Below are positions 15,001 through 29,000 of a DNA stretch of 64,000 nucleotides, piece after piece. The DNA is from Vanilla planifolia. Lineage: Eukaryota > Streptophyta > Magnoliopsida > Asparagales > Orchidaceae. The stretch spans positions 1,921,527 to 1,985,526 of the forward strand of contig CM043870.1 in NCBI GenBank assembly GCA_023846275.1, given 5' to 3'. The notes below the pieces were generated by a model, which was given only the letters and a program-made list of their open reading frames with translations, did not search any database and was not told the origin of the DNA. A program made the translations under genes and the position numbers. How positions within the stretch are numbered: the stretch's first letter is position 1; the number at the start of each line of letters is the position of its first letter.

Positions 15001-18000
15001 TGATAGTTTACTAAAGATGCTGCTATTGCATCAAAAGCCTGCCACACATCCCCAAGTACCGAAGCTGATGCAGGAGGAATTTTAAAGGATGAGATTGCAG
15101 ATTTTAGTTGTTTCCCATATTCCTTCTGGAACCACAATTCATGAACAGTCTCTTCTTTGCAAGAAGTAGATTCCAAACGACGTTCCAGTGCCACAATAAT
15201 GGGAGCCATCAGAGCTGAATATTTTGCCCCAGTTATTTTTTTCTTTTCAGCATGACTAAGGGTTGTGTTTTCTTCAATTCGTGCAGCATCCTCTTTAAGT
15301 ATGTTGATACGCCTAGCAACATCTGATTTCTATTTAATGTTAGTACCATAGCAAAAACAAGGATTATCATAAAGTTCAAGGAGAAAGGGCTATCTATTAC
15401 AAGCCAAATACAACCAGTATAGTATCATAGGAATTCACTCTTCTGAAAAGAAAAAAATTGATTATGTTAGTTTTCTTGCAAAAAAGCATGGACAGAGTAG
15501 GTTTAGGTTATGCATAAAGCATATTTCAACATGGAAAAGTGATTTCATGTTCATTAAGCAATTGAAAATTCACCAGGTTATGATTTCCTATGCTTGAAGT
15601 ATCCCAATGTTCAATCAAGAATCATGAATTTGATTCTACAACCAATCAATCATAACCAATTTTAAAGACCCGCATGCAATGAATACGGTTAAGACAAGCT
15701 ATATATTACTAGGGCTTGCAAATATAAACATATATGCACACAACAATGCAAGTGCAGACCAATCTCGGCTCACCAATTACAACCTAGACACAACATGATA
15801 CAATATATGAGCACACACAAAACACTACCACTAAAAAAGCCTGTCTCTAAGTCCATGCACGTTGAGACAGGTGGAGAGGTGCATCAGGCAGTCGAAAACA
15901 ACATAAAATATGTGAAAACAACTTGATGCGAATCTCTTACAAAACTGCATTAATGCTATGACACCTCCTAGAAGAGATGCATTGTATTGTGGTGAACAAG
16001 AGTCACTAAATAAATGTCTAAACTCATGCACTACAATTAGGCAAGGTCAAAGAATACAGGTATTTCAACCAATAAATTGTTGAAGTTAATGAATACCATC
16101 ATTAATAAGAATGCAAAATGTATCCAATAAACTAAATGCGCAGGTGAGAAACCAAAGGAAAATTAATATTTTATGCTTCAAGCTTTAGAATTCAGGTAAT
16201 AATCAAAATAGAAACATAATAGTTATGATTTTGGATAAGAATTTGACAAATGCAATGGTTGTTAATAGTATCAAGGAAATAATCAAAGATTTAGATCTTG
16301 TTATAGCTAAACAAAATTTCAATTTAATTAGTGTTTTATCTCTCAAATAAACTAATGTTAATATTAAAGAAAAATTCAGTAAATGATTTGGAGGTGAGAA
16401 TCTAAGAAATTTTTAAATATAAGGATTTAATTCAAGGAGATTTAAATTGATATGTGTAGGAAGTGATGAAAAGAAATTTAAAAGCTTTCAAGTGACGAAG
16501 TCGATAATCCTAGAATTTGTTTTGGCATAAAACCTAATAATCATTGATAATCTTTAAGAAACAACAAGAGCATTTGAATAGCTATACGAGTAGATCTTAC
16601 AAACACAGATTGACTGCTCCTTTACAAGGAAAATAGACAGTCTAGACTATAAAAATTGTAAGCTATATCTGAAAAATGTTTTGACTACACAATATGGGCT
16701 AATGGAATTTGAAGTCCACCTTAAATATTATAAGAAAAAGAACAAGTCAAAACAGTATCCTAAAATTAAATAGTAGAAGCATAAGAATAAAAATAAAAAT
16801 TTATTCAAGAATAAAGTGTTAAAGATAAGTCCATGGAATATATATAAGATAAAATTACATGGATTAGTGTTGCTAGTTAGATTTATAAATCAAAGATGTA
16901 CTTGGAGAATCTAAAAGACATACACCAAATTACAAGCAAATTTATTGTTGGGAAAAAAAGAGGTTAAGATAAGATTATGTAGCAAAGATTTTGTTATAAA
17001 ATGTGGTTCACTTGTAATAATGTACAGAATTGGAAGAAATGCAAATTAGTTAGATAAGAGGTTAAAAATAATTAGTCATACTAAGCAAGTGTGACCTTTG
17101 AATATAAGAAAAACATGGACATAAACTTCTCAATGCAAGGGAGAACAAATATTAATATCTATATTGAACAAAATATATTAAGGATGATAACCAAAGAATA
17201 CAATTTAATGATAAAGATATTAAAACAAGAAATATGAGCTATTTCTGTAGGTTTTTCAATGAAGATTATGAAAAAAAATGATTATTAATAACCTATTCAA
17301 AAAAGATATAATTTTTTATCTATGTATTCATAAAATGAAACTGCGAGAACAATGAAAAAAAATGAAATGTGAAAAGTACTAAGTCCACATTCTATTCTTA
17401 TACATGTACAAAAATTTATCAAAAAAGAGGGTATACCTTAGCTCACTAACCAATTCAATGTTATATTGATGTCAAATTAGTCGAGGATAAGTGCTATAAT
17501 ACCTATTTAAAAAAACAAAAAGAAATTCAAAATTGTTCTCACTATTCAAGAATGAAATTGATGAACCATATTTCATAACTCTAGGGCAAAGGGCAAAGTA
17601 ATTAAACATAGATTAAATATGAGACTAATATATTCCAAAATTAGTTTGATTTTATGCAAAAGAAGGGATCCATAGAGATTGTACATTTATTAGAAGGTTT
17701 AATGGAGAAAATTAAGACAAAAAAAAAGATTTTGCAAATTTTATTAAATTAGAGATGATGTATGATAGAGATCTAAAAGAAGTATTATGAAAGATAGTTA
17801 AAAAAAAAGAATTGAGGTTATAAATTCTACAGTAATGAAAAACATGTATAATAAAACATGTGGGTGCACTCAAGAAAGATTGAAACAAATATTTCTTGGC
17901 TTCATGAGGCTCCATTTAAAGTCCTTATCCTTTTGCATCAATTATGGATGTTCTTGTTAGCAAATTCAATATGTAGTATTATGGTATCTGTTTTTTATTG

Positions 18001-21000
18001 CATTTGTTAATAAGTCTATGCAAGGGAAAGAAGCCACAATGAACTTATGAAAAATGAATTTTGAGTCTATGTGATTTTGTCTTACTAGATTTAAAACAAA
18101 TCATAATTCAAGTTTATAGGTTCTTGAAATACAAATGATGCAAAGGTTACAATTGGAAATTTTGAAATATTTAAAAGTTAGAAATTTTATTATCTTGGAT
18201 CTATATCCTATAATAAAAGAGAAACAAATAAGGACGCTAACAATAAAATTGAAAAAAATCGGATTAAATGGAGTGTCTCTTGATTTGTGTGTGATTAAAA
18301 CATTCACAATATAACAATAAGTTTTATAAGGCTTTATTAAGATCAACAATATTATATGGTACAAAGTATTGGCATATGAAGTTGAAACATATAAATGAAA
18401 TGCGTGTTATAGAGACAATGTTTTTGAGAAAGATAATGGTTTTATTCAAAAAAGTATGATTAGAAATTAGAACATTTAAGAGATGATTAATGCAACACTG
18501 ATTAAAGATAAGACCTAAAAGAGTGAATTTAGATGATTTAGGTATGCTAAACATAAGCTGCTTAATCCTTTTGTTAAGAGTTGCGAGTAATTAAAATTTT
18601 ACACATGAATAAATAATAAACATAAAAAGACAAGATAAAAGACAATTAGAAAAGTTTTAGCTTAGTTGGACAATAAGAAAATGTTAATGCATAGAACTCA
18701 ATGAAACCAGAGCATTCACATAATTGCCCTCACTTTTAAAATACAAATAAATAAATAAATCAAATTAATGATCATGGACCCAAGGCAGTTCATGTTCACG
18801 AATGTGATACCCTTGTCTTTGTCTACATAATAGTCATCACCCATCATCTTCTTTGTCTTTCTCCATATTCATTCAAAACCTAAATTGATGCAAACGATGT
18901 TATTATCACCTCCGCTTCCTTTCTATAATAATGGTTGCTTCCCACTTCCTCTCCAATTCAATATCACCTTGCTGAATCTTGTTGTTACACCTCATTCTTC
19001 ATCCTCTTCCTCCTTTTTTATTGTTCTATCTCATTATTCTTCATCTCTTCTCTATCTAGAATGAATAACAAGCATCCAATTTCTCTTTTTTTATGTCCAA
19101 CTATATTAAATTGATTTTATTTTAATTACCTTCTTATTGAACTCTTGTAATAGCTAAATATGTTACTATCATTTAATTAAGTCACAAATGTTAATAACAT
19201 AAGACTAATTCATTAATTTTAACGTAATTTATTTTTATAAAATGTTAATTTAACATAAATATTACTTTTAAGTAGTTTGAAAAGAAGTATTTATGTGTTA
19301 GTTTCCTTCCCATCATAAACTTAGGAAGTCAATTCTTAATTTTAAAAAGCATTTAAAATCTTCACTAATTTTCATATTTTAAATAGACAAAACTTTTGCT
19401 GTATTTTATCTATTTTCATATACATATATATATATCAAATATATATACATATATTATATATTTCATATAAATAATTACAATAATCATATAATTATCTATT
19501 GTATATCTACACAATTATAATATATACGACTTACAAAAATAAGTATAGCTATTTAGTTATTATAGTGTCAATATTTGCATAAGACAGTAAGAACTAGTAT
19601 TTCATTGTTGTTCGTTTTCTTCTTTATAAGACAGTAAGAACTAGCATTTTATTGTTGTTCGTTTTCTTCTTTACACTGTGATCTTGTTATTTTTAAAATG
19701 TTTGTATGCTAAAACAGGTTGGGCCACTGTCACAAACTCAACAAGTTAAATCTAACACAATCATTACATACAAAACAACATAATATTTGAGTCATATCTC
19801 ATGCAAGGTTTTTATTATAGATTATTCTAAGGTTTTTAAAATAGCAATTAAACAATGGCATGCTATATATACACAATAACAAAAAAAAATAGTATATATA
19901 TATATAACTTCAAGACTTTTATTTCTTTTCTTAATATGGTCTTATTTATAGACTTTATTTCTCTTAACTAAATAAACCTTATGATAGTCACGTTCCTATT
20001 GCTCCCTATTTCTATGAATACTAAGCTTTCTCTTTTCATTTTACTTATAACGAAAATCTTATTTCTTAACTTTGCATTCTTTTCATGCATATTATGCAAT
20101 TTGGTTCATTGTTATCCATAGTCATTTATTTATTACAACAATCTTAACTTTTTCAGTCACATGCCCCAATAGCCACTATACTATTTTTATTGATATTTTT
20201 CAATTTTTCTAATTCATATAACTGACAAAACATTGTCTTTTCTTGCTTCAATAACACTAATACATTATTTATATCAAGTATATAACTATTTTTACACATG
20301 CACAAATCTTAGCATACAATCTAATCTTTGCAAATAATAACATACTAATGTAATACATGCTTAACTATACATCATCATAATTATGGACAAAATAAATATG
20401 CAGGATGCAATTCACATATCATATCATTCAATTATTCATTTTTCAAAAATATAAAATGTGGTCATACATATATGAATCACATCAAACAGCAAGACATATA
20501 CATAAATAACTATGCATTTTGGCTATAGTTTAGTATCTAGCATACTCTATGCACCTATTAATGGTGTAATATGCCTATTATTGGCATAACAACATTACAT
20601 TAAATCATATACATCAAAAACTAGTCAAAATATCTAAAATTTGATATTTCGGTCTATTTTACATACATAGTAATTGTACAATATGTTTACTCATAACATA
20701 AAAATACTACAAAACAAGGTTGTGCTATTAATCATTAGTACGACAAACATACCCACTTAAGAATGTATCATAATGCCTACCAAAAATGTGCTATGTTGAT
20801 CTTTTTTCTCCTCGATTTTCATGCATGGTTTCTAATACTTGCTACTGGCTTGCCTTTCCTCAGATTCAGCATATTAAGAAGCGACAAATATTGTTACATT
20901 TAGAAATCAAGGATCTCATAGCCAAACGAGTTAAAACAATAGTACAAATCCAAAGCTAAGGTTTATGAAACTCAACAATTCTTATTGTGAAAACTACTTC

Positions 21001-22997
21001 TCAATTTTTACTCCATTTTCTCTCTCCTCAACTGATTTCACAAGCCTTAATTTTCCTTTTGAGAACCATTGACTCTCCTCCTTTCTCTCTACTTACCCTT
21101 ATGCTTCTCTCCCTTCTCAGCTCCTCCCGCATTTTCTCATATCGCCAACCATGACAACTTGAGAAAAACTGATAAGCATTGACAAGACAAGTTGGATTCA
21201 TGTAAACCCTTGCCAATCGAGAGCTTCCCTTCTCAAGGCATTGATCCCACAGTGAGCCTCTTACAATGACATGATGACAAGATGCAATGAGAGATTAGGG
21301 TTATGGTTTCAAGCTAAGAAGTGGTCGACTATAATGAAAGGTGGAAAAGTCAAATGTAGGAATTGTGGAAAATGCAATTTAGGGATTTAGGATTCTTAGG
21401 GTTCTATATATACTATAATATTAATTAAACATTTCATTTCTTATTTAATCTATCAATTTCAATAATTAATAATAATTTCAAATAAACTTCGATTAAGATG
21501 AAACAACTATTGTTGGACTTCTTTTGACAAACTCTATCTAATAATATATTCATTTTCATATTTTAAAATACTTTATTTTTCAATTGATTATTGCATACTT
21601 TATTATATATTTCACATGCTTAAAAATTCATCCCAAAATAATAATTTACTAATTTACAAATTTGATGATGTAGTAATATATTTGAACCTTGGAGAGCTCG
21701 GGTCCAACTCACACGTCTCTAGATAATGACTTTTCTTGATTAGAGAATGAGCTTGCCTTGGTTAATCAATCTAAGTTAAATCAAGCATTTTATGTTACAA
21801 ATGCTTCTTAATTATTAAAACTTTCATTTATGTTTTGTTTCATTGTAACCATTTATATTAAGATTGTTGTAATAGATTAGACGTGTAAGTACCTACAACT
21901 AGTATGCCTCTGAATGTTGAATCCCTTCATAGGACAAAAAATGACATTGTTACATACAATTCATTTGCATTTTGGATTTGCAAGAGACTCGTTCGAAAGC
22001 ATAGCAATTGACATGAAGATCATTCATTTATAGCATTAGTAATTTGTATAAGTCTCATGATACATAACAATATTTATGTCATTTGCAGGAGCTCTATAGT
22101 TATATATGATTATAGTACATGTTGAATGTGATGGTCGACGATAAACTTCTATTACATATGATTAACTAGTTGATAAGACCACAAAGTATATTTTAGGATG
22201 ACAATAATCTTCTTTTGATTAAAAATGACCATAATATAATATATTGAATGATTATATTAACCATAAACTGTAATGAGTGCATGATGAAATGTACAACTTT
22301 ATTGAGATATATATATATATATATTCATTGCATGAATATAATGGAGTGATGATGCAAATGATGTCCAAGGATATTAACATTCATGATATAACGTTGGATC
22401 ATATGGATATTAATGATATACTAAATTAAATCGCTTAACACGATATCTTTGCATAGTTAATTCTTAACAGAATATGAGATTTGATTTATACATTTACTTT
22501 CATTATTCATAAATATCATGCACGATAAAACATGACAAGCTTTTGCTCTTTCACCTTATTTAATTTAATTTTTGTATGAGTTGTGAATATATATATAATG
22601 ATTGTTCTGTACTCTCCACACTATTGTCTTGTGCATGTGCATAACCTAATATCTTATTGTTTATGTTTTAGTAACAAAATTTATCTATTAATTTGTTTTA
22701 CAAACTCAAACATTGTTTATATACTTTTTTAAATGTAACTCATTTGATTAAGAATTAGGAATAGATTATCTTTTGGAATAAGTATTTAGTATCCTATTAT
22801 ATTATTTCAATTTATTACATTGTTACTTTCAAGACATAATTTTTTACTAATATTATGTTATTTTTACTATAAAACTATTAATTTAAATTCAGTATGATGG
22901 TATATACTCTTTTGAATAAACAAAAATTAGTTTTACTTTTTTTTATTATATACATATATATATGTGTATGTCTATATATTTATATAATATTATATAA

Positions 22998-23038
<41 letters not shown>

Positions 23039-26000
23039 ATAAAAAAATTAAATAATTTAAACTTGATTTTCAACATATGTTGCATGGATTGAGATTAAGT
23101 CCCTTCTCATACCAACGAAGATTGCTAGGGTATACCTTCCTATCCTAGGGGGGGCAAAACCTACTAAGGGGGACTATGGAACGCTTCTACATTTTTTGTT
23201 ATTATTGTAGCAAAATATGTATGTGTTTGATGTACATGCACAATAATGCATTATTGGGTGTGTGAATATGTACATACATGTATGTGCATATAAAAATGCA
23301 TACATACAATTGTGGATGTGCTTGTGTATCTCTTGCTATTTCTAATCACCAATTTATTTATCATTTCCATACACACAAATGGTAGTTCAATAATAATAAT
23401 GTTTATGAAAAGGAATCATATATGGCATAATTTAACATAAGTAATACTAAAGAAGAGGACAAAACCAACTAACGTTTTACTTCATTTATACAGATGAAAA
23501 CAGCGCACCTGTATGTAGATCTTGTAGGATACTGAGCCACTGCTCTTCCCATAGAACACTTATTCTATCAAGTTCGTTAATGACAAGCCGAACTTCTTGA
23601 ATTAGCTTTGGGTCCAAGTTATTCTGCATTAGATTTTAAAAGCAAAGAAGATTCTGCATAAACTTATTACAGATAGCATGTCAGCTAAGGTGAAAAAAAA
23701 TACAATTCACTTTTTGGGAATTTTAAAGTGTTGCGATTGTTTACCAAATAAGAATATATGCTCTGAAGCTCCTCGGAGGATTGACCCTCAAAAGTATTGA
23801 AATCAACTAGCAGAGGATAAACTATAGAGCAAGGAGATATTTTGGCAAGTATCATTAGGAGGCTCTGCACCTTTTCCCTGACAGCCTTTTTAGGATGAGA
23901 ACGAAGCTGTGCAAACAGCTGGGGTGTGATTTCCTGCATAAAAATAATAAAATTGTCAAAAAGAAGAAAAATCAAATAGTCAACAGAAAGCATGCATACC
24001 TGCCAGGGCAATGGAGCAACAGTTGCAAAGCCATGGTTAAACGTTTCCTCTAACTCAACACCATAATTAATAAGAATTGTTAGAATATATAGCATTGCTT
24101 GGAGAATGCAGCTCCTAACTTTTCCTTTTCTACTGTCAAAATGACTATTGGTGGATTTACTATCTTGTTTAATGTAAGATGAATGTGAAAGAAACTCAAA
24201 ATAGCCATGAGCAGCATGTCCAAACAGCCATACCCTTCTCTGCCTCAGTAACCACCAAATATCAATCAGTTCTGCAATGAAAGGGGTTAAATCACTCTTC
24301 TCTATACCAAGTGTACGTAGAAAAAGTGCTTGCAATTGGGAGAACAGGACAGAAGATGGACATTCACCATCAAATGTCCCAAAGCTAGGTGCTCCCGCAA
24401 TAAGTTCCATTATGCAAGCTGTTTCATGCACCAACGAATCAAGGAACGCTTCAAATTCAGGTATAGAAGCGGAATCGCTTTGTCCACTTTCTTCGTCACC
24501 CTGGATTACAGCATGACTTCTGCTAGAACAAATGTTCACTATAACAGCTTTTACTTTGGATATCTCATCTTTAGTTAGTTCAAAACTGACTGGTGAAATT
24601 TCTTCTTTGAGAATGGAGGTTAAGGAGCATGTCTGAAGTATGGCACCATGCACAGAAAGAGAGCTCCTTCCTTGGGCAAAGCACCAGGCAGCATAAGAAA
24701 GCCATGCCTTCCCCATTTGGGGACAAAGAGCACAAGAAAGTTTTGTTGCCGTTCCAATAATCTCCTCAACAATTGCATTGCATTTTGTATTTGAGTTATG
24801 ACTATTGTCAAACAAGAAAGCTTCTCTGCTACGAATTGCCAAGCCATCTTCTTTAGATAAAATTAGATCCTCATATATCTTTGAAAGAACCATTCTCAAA
24901 TTCATATTTGCACTCTTACGGCCCATCCAAGAAGAAAGCTTCAAGCATGCCTTGGCCTTAATATGGGAAATTTCTGTGAAAACAGGAGAAGATATCTGCA
25001 AAAAATCATCCCGTACAAATGTCCAAAGATCTAGTAAAGCCTCTTCAGGCTTTCCTTTTGCATACTTGAGTAGGATTGTCTCAAATTGTAGACTTATACC
25101 CAGAAAACCAAAATGTTTTTCAGTAGACAAAGAATGCTTTTTTAAGTTCTGGATCAGACGCTCAGCCAGCATGAAGTTGGTCTGCTTGCGAGCTAAACTA
25201 AGCAGCCTTTGCCCAAGAAGCATTGTTTCAACTGAAGTTGGTTTTACGGTATGATAGATCCGGAAAATCTTTATCCACAAACTACTGTCTTGATGAATTG
25301 TACTAATTGGTAAATTCAGTAGTTGAGACAATGAAGTTAACAATGATGGTAGATGTTGAGCACTGGAAGTCAAGCATTCTTCTAAAACAAAAATACAATG
25401 AAGATGTGTAGCACAGGCTGCAGCCTCATTTAGTCCATCAAGTGGAATAATAGATAAGGCTTCGTCTAGCATCACTTTGGCTTTTTCCAAGTCCTTCAGC
25501 ACATCATCAGTGCTGTTAGTTTCCCTTTGAAGCATCGATCGTAATAGCATTTGCTCACTCCTCTCAAATGCTACAGTAGGGTCAAGAGTAAGTTGACAGC
25601 TGTGTTTTGGCGTCAAATCTAGGTAGGTCCATGCTGATTGAACCTCACCTTCATCAAAGCATGCTAATGCATGAATTGCATTAATTTCATTTCCAGAAGC
25701 AGTAAGAGCACCTGAATAGGCTTTCCCAGCATGAACAGAACGAAGTGCTTGTAGCTCTGACAACCAGGATTCCAAGGACTTCCAATCAGAAAGTGATGCA
25801 TAGCTCTCAATGACACGAGCAATGATGAACTGAATACCATCAGAACCCATGGAACCAAGTGCTTCATCAGTCTGCAGCAAGTGAGAGAAGTGAGCAGCAG
25901 CCTTCTCATACTGGCCCCGAGCCTGATAGACAAGGCCTGTCATCCATGAAAAGTACAAGTTAGTACCAGTATCACTAGAAGTAGTATGATTATTATCCAT

Positions 26001-29000
26001 AAACAACGAAGGAAACATCTGGCCGACACATCTTTGGAGACCAATCAGAGCCTCAGGCTCATGAATCTTGCATAGAGCCAGAGAAGCACGTTGCAAAATC
26101 TTCATTATATCTCCAGCAAATCTATTTCTTAAATTGTGGAAGTTTTCAGTTGCCCCTTGACTTTTATCTCTGAATGCTAGTGCCACAGGATTCCTTAGAT
26201 CCTGCAGCCGTGAGGCACAATAATAGAATGTTGCATCATGATAGTTTAATGCCATGCCAGCATTCAGCATCGGTTCACAAATTCGGAAAAACCATTCCTC
26301 ACAAACTTTCTTGTTTGTTCGGAAAAACAAGGAACTTTGTCCGGTTGTGCTTGGTAGAATGGAAGAACCATCATAAGCATTGTAAACATTTTTCTTAAGG
26401 CACTCAACAAAATCCAGAAGCAGCCTCACTGGTAACAAGTGAAAATTAGATAAGCTCCAGTACTGGTCATTATTTGGTTCGAAATCCACCTGTAGTATAT
26501 TTGGTATGTCACAAAGCATTCGCTCCAAAGATGCAAATGTCTGCGTTGGACCACCAAGGGTGGTACGGAGACGAATATCAATGCAATATCTGGCAGCCTC
26601 ATGTATGGACCACCAAATTGCAGCAAGGTTGTTTATTGGATATATCTTCTCATGAACAAATTCTTCTTCTCTAGAATCTTTGCAAACATCCATGTAATCA
26701 AAGCCTCCTATCAGCTCTTGTTGATTAGCTCTATCCTTTCTGTCATGGCAACTGAACACAAGCCGCCTGATCCAATAAGAAAGAGGAGCTTTTAAACGCT
26801 GTGACAAGTAGCTAAATACAGAAAGAAACTGCTGAGAATGAAGCTTCCGATGCATTTTCTTTAGTGCAAGTGCTTTCTTCCAGTTCAAGTAGCATGGATA
26901 TGCATAACTGGTTGTTTTAAGCTTCCAGAAATAACAATCATCAGTAATACCATTAATATATAGGGTAAGAGGGACTGAAATAGACAGCAATCTCACAAAT
27001 GAAATTTTAATACTCGTTTCTGGATCAGTAAGTCTGTTGAAGACAACTTCTGAGATAAAACAAAAGTTCTCAGGATGAATAAGACCTGCCTGCAGCAGTA
27101 GTTCCAAGACGGATGCCACTTGATATCTCACTTTAACTTCACCATCAAATGCTGCATCTAGAATAGAAAAGAATAAAACATCACTTATTTTGACGTCTTG
27201 ATACGGTCCACTAAAAGCTCCGATCAGCTGCTCACCCTTTTTTATAGATAAAACCATCAGAGTAAATGTGCGAATCCAACCAAGGCCTTCCAGTTTAGTT
27301 CCTAAAGGCAATGAGACAGTTAGAGCTCTTGCCATGCTTCCACTGAATTTTCTCAAATATTCATTAGCTAGAAAACGTTGCTTGTTGATGTCCCTAAGCA
27401 CTGGCTGATCATTAGAATCCATAACAACAGAAGCTTTATTTAAAAGTTTAGCACAGTCATCCAACTGAACCAGGAACTCCACTTCACTAAGCTTGCACAA
27501 TGTCCTGATAGCATGAACTTGTACCTCACAGAAGCCTTCAATGGGAAATTCAAAAGGAACAAACTTGTTGAGGATAAAAGATGTCACTCTAGCTGATCTC
27601 TCTGCTAAGATAACACAATCTGCACTACCCTCAGAATTACTAGGACAATCAACAGATGTGGTAGATGATAACACCTCCAAATCAAATTTTAAAAGTGAAA
27701 GTAAATCAAGTTCTGAATATTGCCTTTCATTACTTAAGTTACTCTTGTTCTTTCCATCAATTCTAGTGCCCACCATTTGACAACAAGTTATTACATGTAA
27801 ACGAAGTTCTGCAAGCACACTTTTTAATTGCTCTAGTTCTTCAAATATGCAGGTGATTGTTTGTGAAACAATGTCACAACTACCATGTTGCAGAAAGAAA
27901 AGGTAAGTAGCAGCTGAGCCTGCAACGATAGAATGATTTGAGTGCAACCGCAGTTGAGATAAAGGTGAGTGGAATTTTAGCAGTATCTGCACAGATGAAG
28001 GGAGGAGTCCTAGCTTTTGTAGAGATAGCAATTTCAAGTTTGTCTTCAAAAGTCTAAGCACCTGGTCAGAAGTAACTTCTCTCAAAGTGTGAAACAATAT
28101 ATCAATGACCATGGGATAGTAATGGGAAAATTTCTCAAGCAGTATCTCAGCTATAAGAACCAGACATTTCCAAGATCCACCCATCCATTTAGACCATCCA
28201 AATTTCTTTCCAAATACTAAGATACACCCCAGTAACATAGGAGTCAAATTTTCAAGTGGTTCACTAACGTGATCAAGAAGATTCATCTCCAGCACGCCAG
28301 ATGCAGTAGACTGTAAAATTGTTGAGAAACAAGAGAAAAGAGAAATCGATCTCCTGAGCTGTGGTGTGGTCTCTATACTAACATCATTCATTAAAACCTC
28401 TGCATCACCCAAAAGCTTTGAGAGTAAGCTTAACGAAAACTGCAAATTACTCAGCCAATGCTTCTGAAACTGAAAAAAGCTGTCGGTAATCAAACTTCTC
28501 TCAGAATCAGGTAGGTCAGGCATAAATGTCCAACCAAGAAGCAAATCCACGATATCAAAGAAATGGGGTTGAAAACAATGAACAAATTTTGATGATATCA
28601 GTGTCAGAAGACTCAGAAGCTGGTTAAACAAGCTAAAAGAGGTTCTCTCATCCTCAAGCAGCTCCTGAGATGCTTTGAGAATGGAAGGAACGTATCTTTC
28701 AACGCTCACAGCATTCCCAGCACTAAGAAATTCCTGAAGGCTATCAAGCGCCAATTCTGTTGAATTATTTCTAATAGAGAAATCATGAAACGATGGCAGA
28801 GCCCAGGCAAGAAACCTGTCAACCAGAGTCCCAGCCAGCACATGGTTTGAAAGCGCATTCGATGAAAAAGCCGCGGAAACCAATATCGCGCACAACGACC
28901 CATAGGCCACTGCAGCTGCATGCCTAACCCCGTAAGACCTGCAAATTCATTAGTTTAGAGCATCGAATCAGGCCATCTCATCAACCAGGCGCGAAATTAG

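Larger units (their letters stand above)
15323..23508 (-). other. 8.2-kb SMG1 intron 4, within the FRB domain
   Basis: The exon 4 donor (ACAG/GTGCGC) and the exon 5 acceptor (AAATCAG/ATG) join in phase 1, giving HTGD-VARR without loss of conserved residues. The intron holds an RTE-type LINE relic (about 16.3-18.6 kb, antisense to SMG1), LTR-like copy C and AT microsatellites. In 15.3-16.3 kb and 18.6-21.6 kb I see only AT-rich sequence with no recognisable gene. Confidence 0.8.

Noticed and set aside
23624..23744. Continuation of the SMG1 frame to a stop near 23685 as a genuine C-terminus
   Set aside because: The tail after YSYL is AT-rich and unlike the family, and a good donor leads in phase to the next conserved exon.
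24277..25254. Several open frames on the plus strand opposite SMG1
   Set aside because: They are shadows of the strongly coding minus-strand exon, with no independent features.
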